Positions 8,006 to 18,924 of a stretch of 64,000 nt of DNA are shown here, in pieces. The notes under the pieces were generated by a model, which did not search any database, was not told the DNA's origin, and saw only the letters and a list, made by a program, of their open reading frames with translations. Position numbers and translations under genes: made by a program. How positions within the stretch are numbered: the stretch's first letter is position 1; each line of letters begins with the position of its first letter. Source of the DNA: an uncultured Cellvibrionales bacterium (GTDB lineage Bacteria; Pseudomonadota; Gammaproteobacteria; Pseudomonadales; Porticoccaceae); assembly GCA_913031145.1 (NCBI GenBank), contig CAJWCO010000005.1:37171-101170 (forward strand). Direction: 5' to 3'.

Positions 8006-10030
8006 TTAATTAAATAAAGACTTCAGGGCGGCTAACGACTCTCTGCGCTGTTCCTCTAGTTGGTTCGGGTCTGATGTGATACCTTCGCCTAGTAGGGTCA
8101 TGTCCGAGCTGGGTATTTCTTCGACAAATCGGCTCGGCTGTGTGTTGCTAATAGTGCCAAATTGTTTTCTTTGTAGCGCTCTAGTCATCGTCAGTGTTCT
8201 TCTGGCACGCGTGATACCGACATAGGTCAGACGTCTCTCTTCTTCAATTTCCTCGGTTTCTACGCTGTTGCGATGTGGCAGAAGTTCTTCTTCCATGCCG
8301 ATCATGAAGACGTGCAAGAATTCGAGTCCTTTGGCGGCGTGTAGAGTCATCAGTTGCACTTTGTCTTGCGTTGTTGCGTCTTCATTGCGATCCAACAAAT
8401 CACGTAGCGCTAGTTTTGCGATCGCCCCCTCTACTGTTTCGGTCGCAGTTGTGTATTTTTTGTCCGTCGGCGATAGCATTTGGCTGAGCTGCTCGAGTAA
8501 AAACTCAATATTTTGCCAGCGTTTTGTCGCGACATGATCGCTGCTGGCGTTTTGTTGGAGCCAACCATAATAGTTCATATCGTCAAGCATCTCGCGAATG
8601 ACGTCGATGGGGTTGTCGTTGTAAAGCCGCTGGTTTATGCGATCGATCCACTCTTTAAATCGGTGAAGTTTCTCGAGGCTCTTTGGCTCAAGTCGCTCGG
8701 CAAGACCGAATTCTTTGATGCAATGAAATAGTGGGACGTTTCGTTGATTTGCATAACTACCCAGCTTTTCTAACGTTGTCGGCCCGATTTGTCGCCGTGG
8801 TGTATTGATGATTCGCAAAAATGCATTGTCATCGTCCGGATTCACGATGATGCGCAAGTAAGCCATGACATCTTTGATCTCGGTTTTCGCATAGAACGAC
8901 TGCCCCCCGGTAATTTCATAGGGAATTGCATGTGCTTGCAGTTTCATTTCAAGTGCACGAGCTTGGTAGTTACTTCTGTAGAGGACCGCAAAATCAGAAT
9001 GCTGACAGCGCCGTTTCAACCGCATATCAATAATTTCACAGGAGATTCGCTCACACTCCTCATTTTCATTTTCGGTACAGATCAGGCGCAGCGGGTCACC
9101 CGGGCCCAACTCACTCCACAATGATTTAGTGAACACATGAGGGTTATGGGCAATTAAAGCGTTGGCCGCGCGCAATATGCGCCCTGTAGACCGATAATTC
9201 TGCTCAAGTTTGACCACCTTTAGGTCTTTAAAGTCTTCCTTTAGCTGTAACAGGTTCTCCGGTTTAGCGCCGCGCCAGGCGTAAATAGACTGGTCATCGT
9301 CGCCTACCACGGTCACGGCTCGGCGCTGTTTTACAAGCAGTCGAACGAGCTCGTATTGTGCTTTATTGGTATCTTGATACTCATCTACAAGTAGATAACG
9401 GATGTGATTCTGCCAGCGCGAAAGTATTTCACTATGGTTTTGAAAAAGTTGGACGGGCAGCATCAGCAAATCATCAAAATCAACTGCATTGTAAGCCCGC
9501 ATCGCCTGCTGATATTGCTGATAGAGTGCGGCGATACTGTGTTCACTAGTACTTGATGCAGCTTTCGCTGCCGCCTCTGGCGAGAGGAGTGAACTCTTCC
9601 AATTAGAAATTGTGCTTTGAATCACATCGATTAACTTGTCATCGAGTTCAGTGCGCCTGTGCATTAGCTCGCGCAGGATATTACGGCTGTCTTCCTGATC
9701 TAGAATCGAGAAGCCGACTTTAAACCCTAGCGTCGCAATTTCACTGCGGATGATATGCAAGCCTAGATTATGGAATGTTGAAACCATGATGCCCCGGGTT
9801 TGCTGGGCAGATAATAGTTGGGTCACCCGTGATTGCATTTCCTTTGCTGCTTTATTGGTAAATGTCACTGCGGCTATGTGACGTGCAGGTAATTCACAGT
9901 GTTCGATCAGGTACGCGATTTTACGAGTTATTACACTTGTTTTACCGCTGCCCGCTCCTGCTAAAATAAGAAGCGGTCCGTCGATATAGCGAAGCGCTTC
10001 TTGTTGCTGAGTATTCAGCGAAGCTCGCAT
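8006..10030 (-). CDS. rep: ATP-dependent DNA helicase Rep (UvrD/Rep superfamily 1)
   Basis: 3'-5' DNA helicase that helps replication forks past protein blocks. The 674 residues carry the SF1 motifs in order: Q-motif region LNTQQQEAL, Walker A LAGAGSGKTSV near residue 25, Walker B VDEYQDTN, VVGDDDQSIYAWRGA (motif III), NYRST (motif IV), LMTLHAAKGLEF (motif V) and VGITRAR (motif VI). Length and absence of a long C-terminal tail fit Rep (E. coli 673) better than UvrD (about 720). Its start overlaps the valS stop by one base (TAATG), so it is probably translated with valS. It converges with ihfB across a 26-bp gap. Confidence 0.93.
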   Translation of the reverse strand: MRASLNTQQQEALRYIDGPLLILAGAGSGKTSVITRKIAYLIEHCELPARHIAAVTFTNKAAKEMQSRVTQLLSAQQTRGIMVSTFHNLGLHIIRSEIATLGFKVGFSILDQEDSRNILRELMHRRTELDDKLIDVIQSTISNWKSSLLSPEAAAKAASSTSEHSIAALYQQYQQAMRAYNAVDFDDLLMLPVQLFQNHSEILSRWQNHIRYLLVDEYQDTNKAQYELVRLLVKQRRAVTVVGDDDQSIYAWRGAKPENLLQLKEDFKDLKVVKLEQNYRSTGRILRAANALIAHNPHVFTKSLWSELGPGDPLRLICTENENEECERISCEIIDMRLKRRCQHSDFAVLYRSNYQARALEMKLQAHAIPYEITGGQSFYAKTEIKDVMAYLRIIVNPDDDNAFLRIINTPRRQIGPTTLEKLGSYANQRNVPLFHCIKEFGLAERLEPKSLEKLHRFKEWIDRINQRLYNDNPIDVIREMLDDMNYYGWLQQNASSDHVATKRWQNIEFLLEQLSQMLSPTDKKYTTATETVEGAIAKLALRDLLDRNEDATTQDKVQLMTLHAAKGLEFLHVFMIGMEEELLPHRNSVETEEIEEERRLTYVGITRARRTLTMTRALQRKQFGTISNTQPSRFVEEIPSSDMTLLGEGITSDPNQLEEQRRESLAALKSLFN

Positions 10031-12891
10031 TAATTGGATTCTATGCGAGAGACTGCGGCTAATCGATCACGTAATATCTGGTCAGAAGTGCGGAGTTCTT
10101 CAAGTTTCTGCCGCTCTTTGTCAACAATGTGAGACGGCGCTTTGTTGACAAAGGACGCGTTACTCAGCTTGGCTTCAAGTTTATCAATCTCAGTGTGTAA
10201 TTTGTTGACCTCGCGGCTCAGGCGCTGCCGTTCATCCTCGATATCAACATGGCCCGCCAACGGAACCAAGATTTCTAGATCGCCTGCGATGGCGGTCATG
10301 CTAACAGGGACTTCTTCACCCTCGGCGGCCCAATTAATTTCAGAAAGATGCGCAAGTTTGCACAGAAACTGGTTATTCTGTTGAAGTCGCCTGTGGTCCT
10401 CCGCCCCGCCTTTTTCAAGGACGACCGATAAAAGTTTTGCCGGCGAGATATTCATTTGCGCACGCAGGGAACGAATCCCCACGATCACTGATTTAAGCCA
10501 TTCAATATCACTTTCCGCTTCGAGGTTGATGAGAGCCGGATCGGCCTTTGGATAGGGGCGCTGCATAATTGTATCGCCATCTATATTGGCTAAAGGCGCG
10601 ATACTCTGCCATATCTCTTCAGTGATGAAAGGCAACATGGGATGCGCTAAACGCAAGATCGCCTCAAGCACCCGCACCAAGGTTCGACGGGTACCAGTTT
10701 TCAGTGTCTGACGGCCGTTTTCATCCCAAAGGACGGGCTTTGACAACTCCAAGTACCAGTCGCAGTATTCGTTCCATACAAAGTCATAGAGCGCCTGCGA
10801 TGCCAAATCAAAGCGATAGTTATTCAATGCATGTTCTACATCCGTCTGTGCAGCTTGTAAGCGTGATACGATCCACTGATCTGCCAAACTCAGCTCATAA
10901 CCGTCTGTGTCGCCATTACAGTCGCATCCCTCGGTATGCAACAAGACGTAACGAGCTGCATTCCACAATTTGTTGCAAAAGTTGCGGTACCCTTCAAGAC
11001 GTTTCATGTCCCAATTGATATCCCTCCCTGTAGATGCCAATGCACACAGAGTAAAGCGCAATGCGTCCGCACCGTAAGCCTCGATCCCTTGGGGGAATTG
11101 TTTTTTTGTTCGCGCAGCTATTTTTTTTGCAAACTGGGGTTGCATCATATTAGCGGTACGTTTGGCTTGAAGATCCTCAAGGCTAATACCGTCTATCATG
11201 TCCAGAGGATCAATTACGTTGCCCTTGGACTTGGACATTTTCTGACCTTGCTCGTCGCGAATGAGCCCGTGTACATACACAGTTTCAAAAGGGACCTGAG
11301 GCTGACCGTCGTCATCGCGCAAAAAATGCATAGACAACATCACCATCCGAGCGACCCAAAAGAAAATAATATCAAAACCTGTAACCAGTACACTCGTTGG
11401 GTGAAATAGGGCGAGTCGGTTGGTTTGTTTCGGCCAACCCAATGTCGCAAAACTCCACAACGCAGAGGAAAACCAAGTATCTAATACATCTGGATCTTGG
11501 TGCAGTGGTCGCATTCCTAACTGGTACTTCTCGCGCACATGCGTTTCACTATTACCGACAAAAACGTGTCCATTATCGTCATACCAAGCTGGAATACGGT
11601 GACCCCACCATAGTTGTCGCGAAATGCACCAGTCCTGCACGTTGCGCAGCCACGCAAAATACATATTTTCATATTGCTGGGGGACAAATTTGATGCGTCC
11701 CTTTTCAACTGCGGATACAGCAGGGACCGCAAGTTTTTTGGCATCTACATACCATTGGTCAGTTAGCATTGGCTCAATTGCTACGCCACTACGATCGCCA
11801 AATGGAACGGTCATATCGTTATCTTCGATAGCGTGCAGGGCGCCACTTTCTTCGAGATCGGCAATAATTTGACGACGTACTTCAAAGCGATTTAAACCAC
11901 GGTACTTTTGGGGAATCAATGCGTCGATGTCGTTGTTATCACTCCCGTCGCTGTTAAGACATTCAGCGGACTGACGAATGCTAGCGCTCTTGGTTAAAAT
12001 GTTAATCATCGGCAGGTTATGTCGTTGGCCAACGGCATAATCGTTAAAATCGTGAGCTGGCGTAATTTTTACGCATCCAGTGCCTTTATCCATTTGCGCG
12101 TGGTCATCGCCGACGATACCTACTGGGCGGTTAACCAGCGGGAGTATCACTTGGCTGCCGATAAGATCGCGGTAACGGGGGTCCTCCGGATTCACCGCCA
12201 CACCGGTATCTCCCAAGAGTGTTTCTGGACGAGTCGTCGCTACCACAATGAAGCGATCTCCCGAGGCAGTGGTTTTTCCATCGGCAAGTGGGTAACGGAT
12301 ATGCCACATCTTTCCGGATGTTTCTCGGTTTTCGACTTCTAGATCTGATATGGCCGTGAGTAACTTTGGATCCCAGTTGACAAGGCGTTTTCCCCGATAG
12401 ATCAGACCTTCCTCGTAAAGGCGCACGAAGGCCTCTTGAACACTATTGGAAAAATCCTCATCCATCGTAAAGCGTTCGTTCTCCCAGTCCACGGAATTGC
12501 CGAGACGGCGCATCTGTTGGATAATTTCTCCTCCAGATTCTTCTTTCCACTGCCACACTTTGGCAACGAATTTCTCGCGTCCGAGCGCTCTTCGGTCGGG
12601 CTCGCCTTCTGTGGCTAGATTGCGCTCCACCACCATTTGCGTTGCAATTCCTGAATGATCTGTACCCACCTGCCACAAGGTATTTCTCCCCTGCATTCGC
12701 CGATATCGAATGAGTGCGTCCATGATGGAGTACTGTAAGGCGTGACCCATATGCAACCGACCTGTAATGTTGGGTGGCGGGATCATGATAGAAAACGGAT
12801 CGCCTGTACCACTGGGCGCAAAATAACCGCGTTTTTCCCATTCTTGGTACCAGTGTTGTTCAATCGACTGAGGGTGAAATGTGCTATCCAA
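10030..12891 (-). CDS. valS: Valine--tRNA ligase
   Basis: Class I aminoacyl-tRNA synthetase charging tRNA-Val. In 953 residues the protein shows the HIGH-type signature [14 protein letters not shown] near residue 38, the editing (CP1) domain with [15 protein letters not shown], the KMSKSKGN motif, an anticodon-binding region, and a C-terminal coiled coil of charged heptads (about 885-950). The pepA-holC-valS order on this strand is widespread in gammaproteobacteria. A 261-bp gap to holC probably holds its own promoter; I could not pick a clear one. rep overlaps its stop codon. Confidence 0.98.
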   Translation of the reverse strand: MDSTFHPQSIEQHWYQEWEKRGYFAPSGTGDPFSIMIPPPNITGRLHMGHALQYSIMDALIRYRRMQGRNTLWQVGTDHSGIATQMVVERNLATEGEPDRRALGREKFVAKVWQWKEESGGEIIQQMRRLGNSVDWENERFTMDEDFSNSVQEAFVRLYEEGLIYRGKRLVNWDPKLLTAISDLEVENRETSGKMWHIRYPLADGKTTASGDRFIVVATTRPETLLGDTGVAVNPEDPRYRDLIGSQVILPLVNRPVGIVGDDHAQMDKGTGCVKITPAHDFNDYAVGQRHNLPMINILTKSASIRQSAECLNSDGSDNNDIDALIPQKYRGLNRFEVRRQIIADLEESGALHAIEDNDMTVPFGDRSGVAIEPMLTDQWYVDAKKLAVPAVSAVEKGRIKFVPQQYENMYFAWLRNVQDWCISRQLWWGHRIPAWYDDNGHVFVGNSETHVREKYQLGMRPLHQDPDVLDTWFSSALWSFATLGWPKQTNRLALFHPTSVLVTGFDIIFFWVARMVMLSMHFLRDDDGQPQVPFETVYVHGLIRDEQGQKMSKSKGNVIDPLDMIDGISLEDLQAKRTANMMQPQFAKKIAARTKKQFPQGIEAYGADALRFTLCALASTGRDINWDMKRLEGYRNFCNKLWNAARYVLLHTEGCDCNGDTDGYELSLADQWIVSRLQAAQTDVEHALNNYRFDLASQALYDFVWNEYCDWYLELSKPVLWDENGRQTLKTGTRRTLVRVLEAILRLAHPMLPFITEEIWQSIAPLANIDGDTIMQRPYPKADPALINLEAESDIEWLKSVIVGIRSLRAQMNISPAKLLSVVLEKGGAEDHRRLQQNNQFLCKLAHLSEINWAAEGEEVPVSMTAIAGDLEILVPLAGHVDIEDERQRLSREVNKLHTEIDKLEAKLSNASFVNKAPSHIVDKERQKLEELRTSDQILRDRLAAVSRIESN

Positions 12892-13152
12892 TATGAATTC
12901 TTCCAGTAATGCCGGCGATATTGATCGCGATTATTTTTTCGATTTTGCCCTGTAAGCAGCTCATCTGAAAAGCATGCAGCCTGTCCACGCAAGCACGCGA
13001 ATTATAGGCGCTCGCGGCGTCCTTAGCCACACATCGGACGGAAATCGTTTGGCGCTTGCCTTTCGGTAATGAGCCCTCGAACGTATGCGAGTTTTGCCGG
13101 TGGTGCCTAGGCGCACCCTGTGCTCGCGGGTTTTTGTCTGACGTTGCCTCGT

Positions 13153-13590
13153 TTAGGTTTTGGAACCCGTAAACTTATCGCTTAGATCAAAGAAATCGAG
13201 TGCGTATCCACGTTCTTTATAAAAACGGAAGTTATTTCTTTTTGATTGCTGATAATCGGGATCTGTATAAATAATTTCAATGACGCGCTCAAAACGACTA
13301 AACCATGTCGGTATGTCGGGTTGCAGATTGATCAATAATTGATGATGCTCTCCAGGTAGTGGGTCGGCACTGATGGCGATGGGCCAAGATTCTGGCCCGA
13401 TTGCATGCGGTATAAACGAGGACCGCTCTTGGCGCCACAAATAGTCATCGAGATGTTGTGCGATATCCGGTGCCTCCACCTGACACAGCACAGTTTGATC
13501 TGCTTGCAAAGCTTTCTGCATGAGTTGCCTGATCAATGCTAGAGCAAGGTCGCGGTCACCAGCTATTTTATAAAAAGAAATGCGGGTCAT
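13153..13590 (-). CDS. holC: DNA polymerase III subunit chi
   Basis: Clamp-loader accessory subunit that links the replicase to SSB, and binds psi (HolD). The 145 residues begin TRISFYKIAGDRD, the usual HolC opening (Phe-Tyr near residue 6), and the middle has the family's LWRQERSSFIPHA segment. It sits directly downstream of pepA (15-bp gap) and upstream of valS, the conserved neighbourhood. The matching psi candidate is at 30881 and SSB at 38501 in this same window. Confidence 0.93.
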   Translation of the reverse strand: MTRISFYKIAGDRDLALALIRQLMQKALQADQTVLCQVEAPDIAQHLDDYLWRQERSSFIPHAIGPESWPIAISADPLPGEHHQLLINLQPDIPTWFSRFERVIEIIYTDPDYQQSKRNNFRFYKERGYALDFFDLSDKFTGSKT

Positions 13591-13605
13591 ATTCGCAAAT
13601 TAACA

Positions 13606-15072
13606 TTATGCGCGACTGTCGCACTGCTGTTTTAAGTACTCCATCAAGAGGGGGACGGGTCGTCCTGTAGCACCCTTTTGGCCGCCCGACAGCCACGCAG
13701 TGCCTGCAATATCTATATGCGCCCAAGACATCGTTTTTGCAAAACGCGCCAAAAAGCATGCGGCCGTGATCGTACCTGCCTGACGTCCGCCGATATTTCC
13801 CATGTCAGCAAAGTTACTTTTCAGTTGTTCATCGTAGTCCTCCCATAGGGGAAGTCGCCAAGCACGATCGCCCGAGCGGTTGCCGCTCTCCAGTAATTTT
13901 TCGGCGAGACGGTCATCGTTGGCAAGGAGTCCAGAGGCATGTTTGCCTAGTGCCATAACGCAGGCACCGGTAAGGGTCGCGATATCGATGACTGCGCACG
14001 GGTTAAAGCGTTCCGCATAGGTGATGGTGTCACACAGAATTAATCGACCTTCGGCATCAGTGTTCAAGACCTCGATAGTTTGTCCGGACATGCTAGTGAC
14101 CACATCGCCGGGGCGCGTCGCGGTGCCACTGGGCATATTTTCCACCGCCGGCACCAAGCCAATAACATTGATCGCCAGTTGGCTCGCTGCTAGTGCTTGC
14201 ATAACACCCATCACGGCGCCACCTCCACACATGTCAAATTTCATCTCATCCATTCCAGCGCCGGGTTTTAAACTGATACCGCCTGAGTCAAAGGTAACTG
14301 CTTTGCCAATTAACGCGACTGGGGATGTTGTATGGGTGGTTCCGCGGTACTCCATGACGATCAGTTTTGCGGGTTCTACTGTACCCGCTGCTACCGACAG
14401 AAACGATCCCATACCGAGTGCCTGCATATCGGCTTCTTCAAGAATGGTGGTTGTGAGTGATTCGAATTGGGTTGCCATAGCGTTAGCCTGCTCGGCAAGG
14501 TAGGTGGGGGTGCAGATATTAGCGGGTAAATCACCCAGTAGTCGCGCGAGATTCACTCCCTTTCCGATCGATTGTCCTGAAGCGAGTCCGATATTGGTGG
14601 GTTCAACGTCGGCCTGATTTTCTGACCAGTACGTGATCTGCTCTAGTTTGCTGGCGGTGGTTTTGTTATTTTTACTGTACTTGTAGCTCGCTTGAATAGT
14701 CTGTTGGGCGACCATGGCGGCACGCCACTGGGTGTCGCTGATTGGGAGCGTATCGATCCACACAATTTTTGCGACACCCGCGCGTATCGCTTGCTTTGCG
14801 GCAGATGCAATCGCAGCAATCTGCTGCTGTCTTTCGGTTGCGCCCTCAATGCCGACCAGAATTAACTGACCAAAAGGCATCGATGGTGTGTAAATCGTTT
14901 TTGTCGAGCCTTTCTTGCCGTCAAATTGAGTGAGCGCAACGAGTGTTGTCAACTCATCTTTTAGAGTTGCGTCCAACGCGTGTAATCCGGTGTTAAAATC
15001 GGCATTGGTTAATAGAATGGCGCAATCCGCTTTTATTTTTAACGGATCAGTGGAAGATGCAGTAAACTTCAT
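13606..15072 (-). CDS. pepA: Cytosol aminopeptidase (leucyl aminopeptidase, M17)
   Basis: Two-metal aminopeptidase that removes N-terminal residues from peptides; in E. coli it also binds DNA. The 488 residues comprise a variable N-terminal domain and the conserved M17 catalytic domain. The metal and catalytic motifs are visible: GKAVTFDSGGISLKP with a following FDMCGGGAV, and NTDAEGRL (M17 signature) at about residue 325. It is divergent from lptF across 86 bp, the standard pepA/lptFG arrangement, and precedes holC by 15 bp. Confidence 0.97.
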   Translation of the reverse strand: MKFTASSTDPLKIKADCAILLTNADFNTGLHALDATLKDELTTLVALTQFDGKKGSTKTIYTPSMPFGQLILVGIEGATERQQQIAAIASAAKQAIRAGVAKIVWIDTLPISDTQWRAAMVAQQTIQASYKYSKNNKTTASKLEQITYWSENQADVEPTNIGLASGQSIGKGVNLARLLGDLPANICTPTYLAEQANAMATQFESLTTTILEEADMQALGMGSFLSVAAGTVEPAKLIVMEYRGTTHTTSPVALIGKAVTFDSGGISLKPGAGMDEMKFDMCGGGAVMGVMQALAASQLAINVIGLVPAVENMPSGTATRPGDVVTSMSGQTIEVLNTDAEGRLILCDTITYAERFNPCAVIDIATLTGACVMALGKHASGLLANDDRLAEKLLESGNRSGDRAWRLPLWEDYDEQLKSNFADMGNIGGRQAGTITAACFLARFAKTMSWAHIDIAGTAWLSGGQKGATGRPVPLLMEYLKQQCDSRA

Positions 15073-15120
15073 TGGGGGATCCTATTTTATCTGATGATTC
15101 TTGCATAACAAGATAACAGT

Positions 15121-15149
15121 TTGTTTAAAAACACCCAAGGTTTTATAAG
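15121..15149 (+). promoter_or_regulatory. Putative sigma-70 promoter for lptFG
   Basis: TTGTTT (15121-15126) and TATAAG (15144-15149) are separated by exactly 17 bp in the pepA/lptF divergent gap. Transcription from it would begin at about 15155-15157, only a few bases before the lptF GTG at 15159, so the message would be essentially leaderless. Motif match is by eye. Confidence 0.45.
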
Positions 15150-15158
15150 TTTGATGCT

Positions 15159-16268
15159 GTGATTATTTTTCGTTATTTTTGCCGCGAGGTACTATCCACG
15201 ACCTTTGCGGTCTGTGTCGTATTACTTCTGATTTTGATCAGCGGTCGGCTGGTTAAATATCTTGCGGAGGTGGCAGCAAGTGCCATGGAACCGAGTGTGA
15301 TGCTTGCGGCGTTGGGATATCGGATCCCGGGATTTCTTGAGTTGACTTTGCCACTGGCCTTTTTTCTTGGGTTACTCCTGTCACTTGGGCGCTTGCGCGT
15401 TGATAACGAGATTAGCGTTTTACATGCGTGTGGCGTATCGGAGGGAAAATTGTTGGGATACACCCTGGTCATCGCAGGGTTTTTGGCGATCTTTGTGGGT
15501 TATTTGAGCTTGGTTTTGTCACCTGCGGGAATGCAGCGGGCTTCCGTTCTGGCAGCAGCGCAAAGCGCACGAGGGGAAATGGATGACTTAGTGCAGAAGA
15601 CTTTTTATCCTCTGCGTGATCAGCGCGGAGTGATCTACGCGGGCGAGATCTCCTCGCAAAAGGGGTTTAACGACGTTTTCTTAGTACTTCCTCGCCAGTC
15701 TGGTGAAGGAACTCGAGCAATCGTCGTGGTCGCCAAAACCGCTACTCAACAACGAAATGAGGGCGGTTTCGATCACTACTTAAGTTTAAAGGACGGCACT
15801 CGATATGAAATTACTCCGGGTCGATACGATTACCAGCGGACTAATTTTTCGGAATATGGTATCCGGTTGGCAAAAAAGCGGCGCTATAAAGAAGATAATG
15901 AAACAGCTTTAATTGCCACTCGGGACCTGTTCGACTCTCAAGATCCTAAGCAACGCATTGCGCTACAGTGGCGACTGTCAATACCGATGATGATGTTCGT
16001 GGTCGCTTTCCTCGCATGGCCGTTGAGTCGTACTCGGCCGCGTCAGGGACGTTATGCGCGGTTACTTCCAGCCGTGTTGCTGTATTTAACATATTTGTTA
16101 GGTTTAAATGCGCTCCGTGGCTCTATTGAGTCCGGCAGTGTTCCGGCGTCCGTGACTTTACTTCCCATGCATGTAATTTTTCTCGCTCTTGCCGCTATTC
16201 TCATTGTAAGAGGGGCGGGCGTGCGTCGAAATCGCATTTGGCGTTGGTGGAGCACTCGGCCGTCATGA
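15159..16268 (+). CDS. lptF: LPS export ABC transporter permease LptF
   Basis: Inner-membrane permease of the LptB2FGC machine that extracts lipopolysaccharide. The 369 residues have the family layout: two N-terminal membrane segments, then a further pair around residues 60-110 (with the LRVDNEISVLHACGVS coupling-helix region), a periplasmic beta-jellyroll domain at about 130-260, and two or more C-terminal membrane segments. The opening IIFRYFCREVL matches LptF starts, which fixes the GTG at 15159; an in-frame stop lies 33 bases upstream and there is no Shine-Dalgarno. The 3' end overlaps lptG. Confidence 0.95.
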   Translation: MIIFRYFCREVLSTTFAVCVVLLLILISGRLVKYLAEVAASAMEPSVMLAALGYRIPGFLELTLPLAFFLGLLLSLGRLRVDNEISVLHACGVSEGKLLGYTLVIAGFLAIFVGYLSLVLSPAGMQRASVLAAAQSARGEMDDLVQKTFYPLRDQRGVIYAGEISSQKGFNDVFLVLPRQSGEGTRAIVVVAKTATQQRNEGGFDHYLSLKDGTRYEITPGRYDYQRTNFSEYGIRLAKKRRYKEDNETALIATRDLFDSQDPKQRIALQWRLSIPMMMFVVAFLAWPLSRTRPRQGRYARLLPAVLLYLTYLLGLNALRGSIESGSVPASVTLLPMHVIFLALAAILIVRGAGVRRNRIWRWWSTRPS

Positions 16269-17335
16269 TGTCTAGGTTGTCGTCGCATGTGGGTCGTTCA
16301 GTGTTCAGAGCAATTTCTGTTGCACTACTAGCGATCGTGGGGCTGGACGCTATTGCTGCCATTATTGATGAGGCAGATTCACTTACGGGGCACTATTTTT
16401 TCGTTGATTCCCTAGAGTACGTTGCCATCACGTTGCCCTCGCGAGTCTATGAATACATCCCCATGGCCGCCTTAATCGGCTGCTTGTTTGGATTGGGGCA
16501 ACTGGCAAACGATAGTGAGTTAATTGTGATGCGAGCTGCGGGTGTTTCAACCCTGCGTATTGTGCTGTTCGTGCTGCGCCCGACCCTGATGTTTGTTCTC
16601 GCTGGACTGCTAATTGGCGAGTATTTCTCACCGTATCTTGACCAGTATGCGCAGGGCCAGCGCGAGTACCTGCGCAAGGGTGCGTCGGCCGCCGACGCGA
16701 CCACGGGATTATGGATCCGAGAGGATCACGAGGTCATGCATTTTAATGCGGTATTTCCAGGTGGCGTACTCTTCGGCGTGACCCGGTATCAGTTTTCCCC
16801 CGAGCGTGAGCTTTTAGAGGCCAGTTTTTCTTCGCGGGCGACTTACAATAGCGTATCCAAGCGTTGGGTAGAGGAAAATATTTCTATTACTCGTTTTTAC
16901 CATAACCATACTGAAACAGACAAATTAGTGACTCGCCAATGGGACTCTGAATTAAGTCCACAGCTTTTGTTGGTGAATGTTTTGCCGCCAGAAGGACTGT
17001 CGAGTTCAACACTTTACTACTATATCCATTTTTTAGAGCAGCAAGGAGCCGACGCAGGGATTTATGAGTTAGCGTTTTGGCGTAAGGTGCTTCAGCCGCT
17101 GATCGTCTTGGGTTTGGTTGTGTTAGGCATTTCCTTTGTCTTTGGGCCTTTGCGTGGGGCGCCTATGGGGCTGAAGATATTCGTGGGCGTTCTTGTCGGT
17201 ATTATCTTTAATATTGCTCAGGACATGTTGGGTCCTTCGAGTCTAGTCGTAGGCTTTAATCCCCTTATCGCGGTACTCTTGCCGATTATCGTGTGTTTTT
17301 TTGCAGGACTTGAGCTATTGCGCAGAGCGCGCTGA
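16265..17335 (+). CDS. lptG: LPS export ABC transporter permease LptG
   Basis: Partner permease of LptF in lipopolysaccharide export. The protein has N-terminal membrane helices, the NDSELIVMRAAGVS coupling-helix region at about residue 80, a periplasmic jellyroll domain and C-terminal helices around 285-355. The start is set at the ATG at 16265, which overlaps the lptF stop (ATGA), giving 356 residues; a second ATG follows immediately at 16268. A TTG 27 bases further upstream is in frame but lies inside lptF and is unlikely. The gene ends 16 bp from the convergent glpK. Confidence 0.95.
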   Translation: MMSRLSSHVGRSVFRAISVALLAIVGLDAIAAIIDEADSLTGHYFFVDSLEYVAITLPSRVYEYIPMAALIGCLFGLGQLANDSELIVMRAAGVSTLRIVLFVLRPTLMFVLAGLLIGEYFSPYLDQYAQGQREYLRKGASAADATTGLWIREDHEVMHFNAVFPGGVLFGVTRYQFSPERELLEASFSSRATYNSVSKRWVEENISITRFYHNHTETDKLVTRQWDSELSPQLLLVNVLPPEGLSSSTLYYYIHFLEQQGADAGIYELAFWRKVLQPLIVLGLVVLGISFVFGPLRGAPMGLKIFVGVLVGIIFNIAQDMLGPSSLVVGFNPLIAVLLPIIVCFFAGLELLRRAR

Positions 17336-17351
17336 CTCTGAACGGTTGATG

Positions 17352-18842
17352 TCAGCCCTTGATTCTGCCGATAGCGCGCTGCCAGCCAGCCACTTTGAGG
17401 TCTCGCCGTTCGGTATCCATGACTGGCAAGAAGCGATGCTCGCATTGCCAGTGGCGAGAAAAGCCGTCCTGATTAGGCCAAATTCCAGCTCTCGACGCTG
17501 CTAGCCAAGCCGCCCCCAGTGCCGACGTTTCGGTTATGGTGGGGCGATCTACGCGTAGCTGTAAAATATCGGCCAGAAATTGCAGAGTCCAATCGCTCGC
17601 GGCCATGCCGCCGTCTACCCGCATCACATCAGGATTTTTAGAATCCCAGTCAGAGCTCATCGCGCGGATGAGGTCAAGGGTTTGATAACAGACTGATTCG
17701 AGTGCCGCACGTGTAATTTCTTTGTGCGTCGTTGCGAGGGACAGGCCGACGAGTGCGCCGCGGGCTTGTGGATCCCACCATGGTGCACCGAGTCCGGTAA
17801 ATGCCGGTACCATATAGACGTCGTCAAGGGGGTCTGCATCGCGCGCAAAGTCGTCTGATTGCTTTGCTGACGCGATAATTCCAAGATTGTCGCGAAGCCA
17901 GTTAACAGCAGCCCCCGCAGTAAATATGGAACCTTCGAGCGCATAATGAATTTCACCATCAAGGCATGACGCAATGGTCGTTATCAATGCATGCTCGGAT
18001 TGGACGGCCTTTGAACCTGTGTTGAGAAGGGCAAAACAGCCGGTTCCATAGGTCGACTTCAGCATGCCGGGCGAAAAGCATGCTTGACCCATCGCAGCCG
18101 CCTGCTGGTCGCCTGCGACCCCGCAAAGTCTGATTTTCCCGTCAAATAGATCCTTTGTGGTGTGCCCAAAATCTGCATTACAATCGCGTACCTCAGGCAG
18201 GAGCGCGCGAGGCACGTTAAATATATCGAGCAGATCGTCGTCCCACTGTTGTTCATGAATGTTGTAGAGCATTGTCCGTGAGGCATTGGTAGCGTCAGTT
18301 GCATGCACCATGCCCCCTGTCAGATTCCATATAAGCCAACTATCAATTGTGCCAAACGCTAATTCGCCGCGCTCTGCGGCAGATCGAGCGCCTTCTACAG
18401 AATCTAAAATCCAGCTCACTTTGGTCGCTGAAAAATAGGGGTCGAGCAACAAACCGGTTTTTTTGGTAAGGGTTGGCTCAAGCCCTTGACGCTTGAGGTT
18501 CGCGCAGTGTGGGGCGGTTCGACGGTCTTGCCAACCGATAGCATTATAGAGAACTTGGCCGCTTTGACGATGCCATATCACTGTCGTCTCACGTTGGTTG
18601 GAAATGCCTAATGCGGCAATTTGCGAGCTTTTTACGCACCCGTTTTGTATCGCTATGCGGGCGGTTTTGAGAGTGGTTTGCCATATCTCTTCGGGATCAT
18701 GTTCAACCCATCCGGCTTGGGGTACAAAACGATTTATCTCAATTTGAGATTGGCCTCGGATGCAAAATGCGGTGTCAAAAAGGAGGCTTCTGGACGACGT
18801 AGTCCCCTGATCCAATGCGATGACAAATTCGCTATACGTCAT
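17352..18842 (-). CDS. glpK: Glycerol kinase
   Basis: Phosphorylates glycerol to glycerol-3-phosphate (FGGY kinase family). The 496 residues show the N-terminal phosphate-binding loop [15 protein letters not shown], the substrate segment [15 protein letters not shown], and the FGGY C-terminal signature region [20 protein letters not shown]. Length matches E. coli GlpK (502). No glpF, glpD or glpR lies next to it: its neighbours are lptG (convergent) and an RDD membrane protein gene upstream on the same strand, so it appears as a lone gene here. Confidence 0.97.
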   Translation of the reverse strand: MTYSEFVIALDQGTTSSRSLLFDTAFCIRGQSQIEINRFVPQAGWVEHDPEEIWQTTLKTARIAIQNGCVKSSQIAALGISNQRETTVIWHRQSGQVLYNAIGWQDRRTAPHCANLKRQGLEPTLTKKTGLLLDPYFSATKVSWILDSVEGARSAAERGELAFGTIDSWLIWNLTGGMVHATDATNASRTMLYNIHEQQWDDDLLDIFNVPRALLPEVRDCNADFGHTTKDLFDGKIRLCGVAGDQQAAAMGQACFSPGMLKSTYGTGCFALLNTGSKAVQSEHALITTIASCLDGEIHYALEGSIFTAGAAVNWLRDNLGIIASAKQSDDFARDADPLDDVYMVPAFTGLGAPWWDPQARGALVGLSLATTHKEITRAALESVCYQTLDLIRAMSSDWDSKNPDVMRVDGGMAASDWTLQFLADILQLRVDRPTITETSALGAAWLAASRAGIWPNQDGFSRHWQCEHRFLPVMDTERRDLKVAGWQRAIGRIKG

Positions 18843-18924
18843 GCGGGTAACGCCCTTATTTAGTGTGTTTTTGGCGGAAGCACTTTTGTTGCAAGCTTAG
18901 CAGACCCTCTGTATCTATGTCTTA

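Noticed and set aside
10936..11409. 157-codon plus-strand open frame inside valS
   Set aside because: Lies wholly antisense to valS, no ribosome binding site and no domain; a shadow of the synthetase gene.
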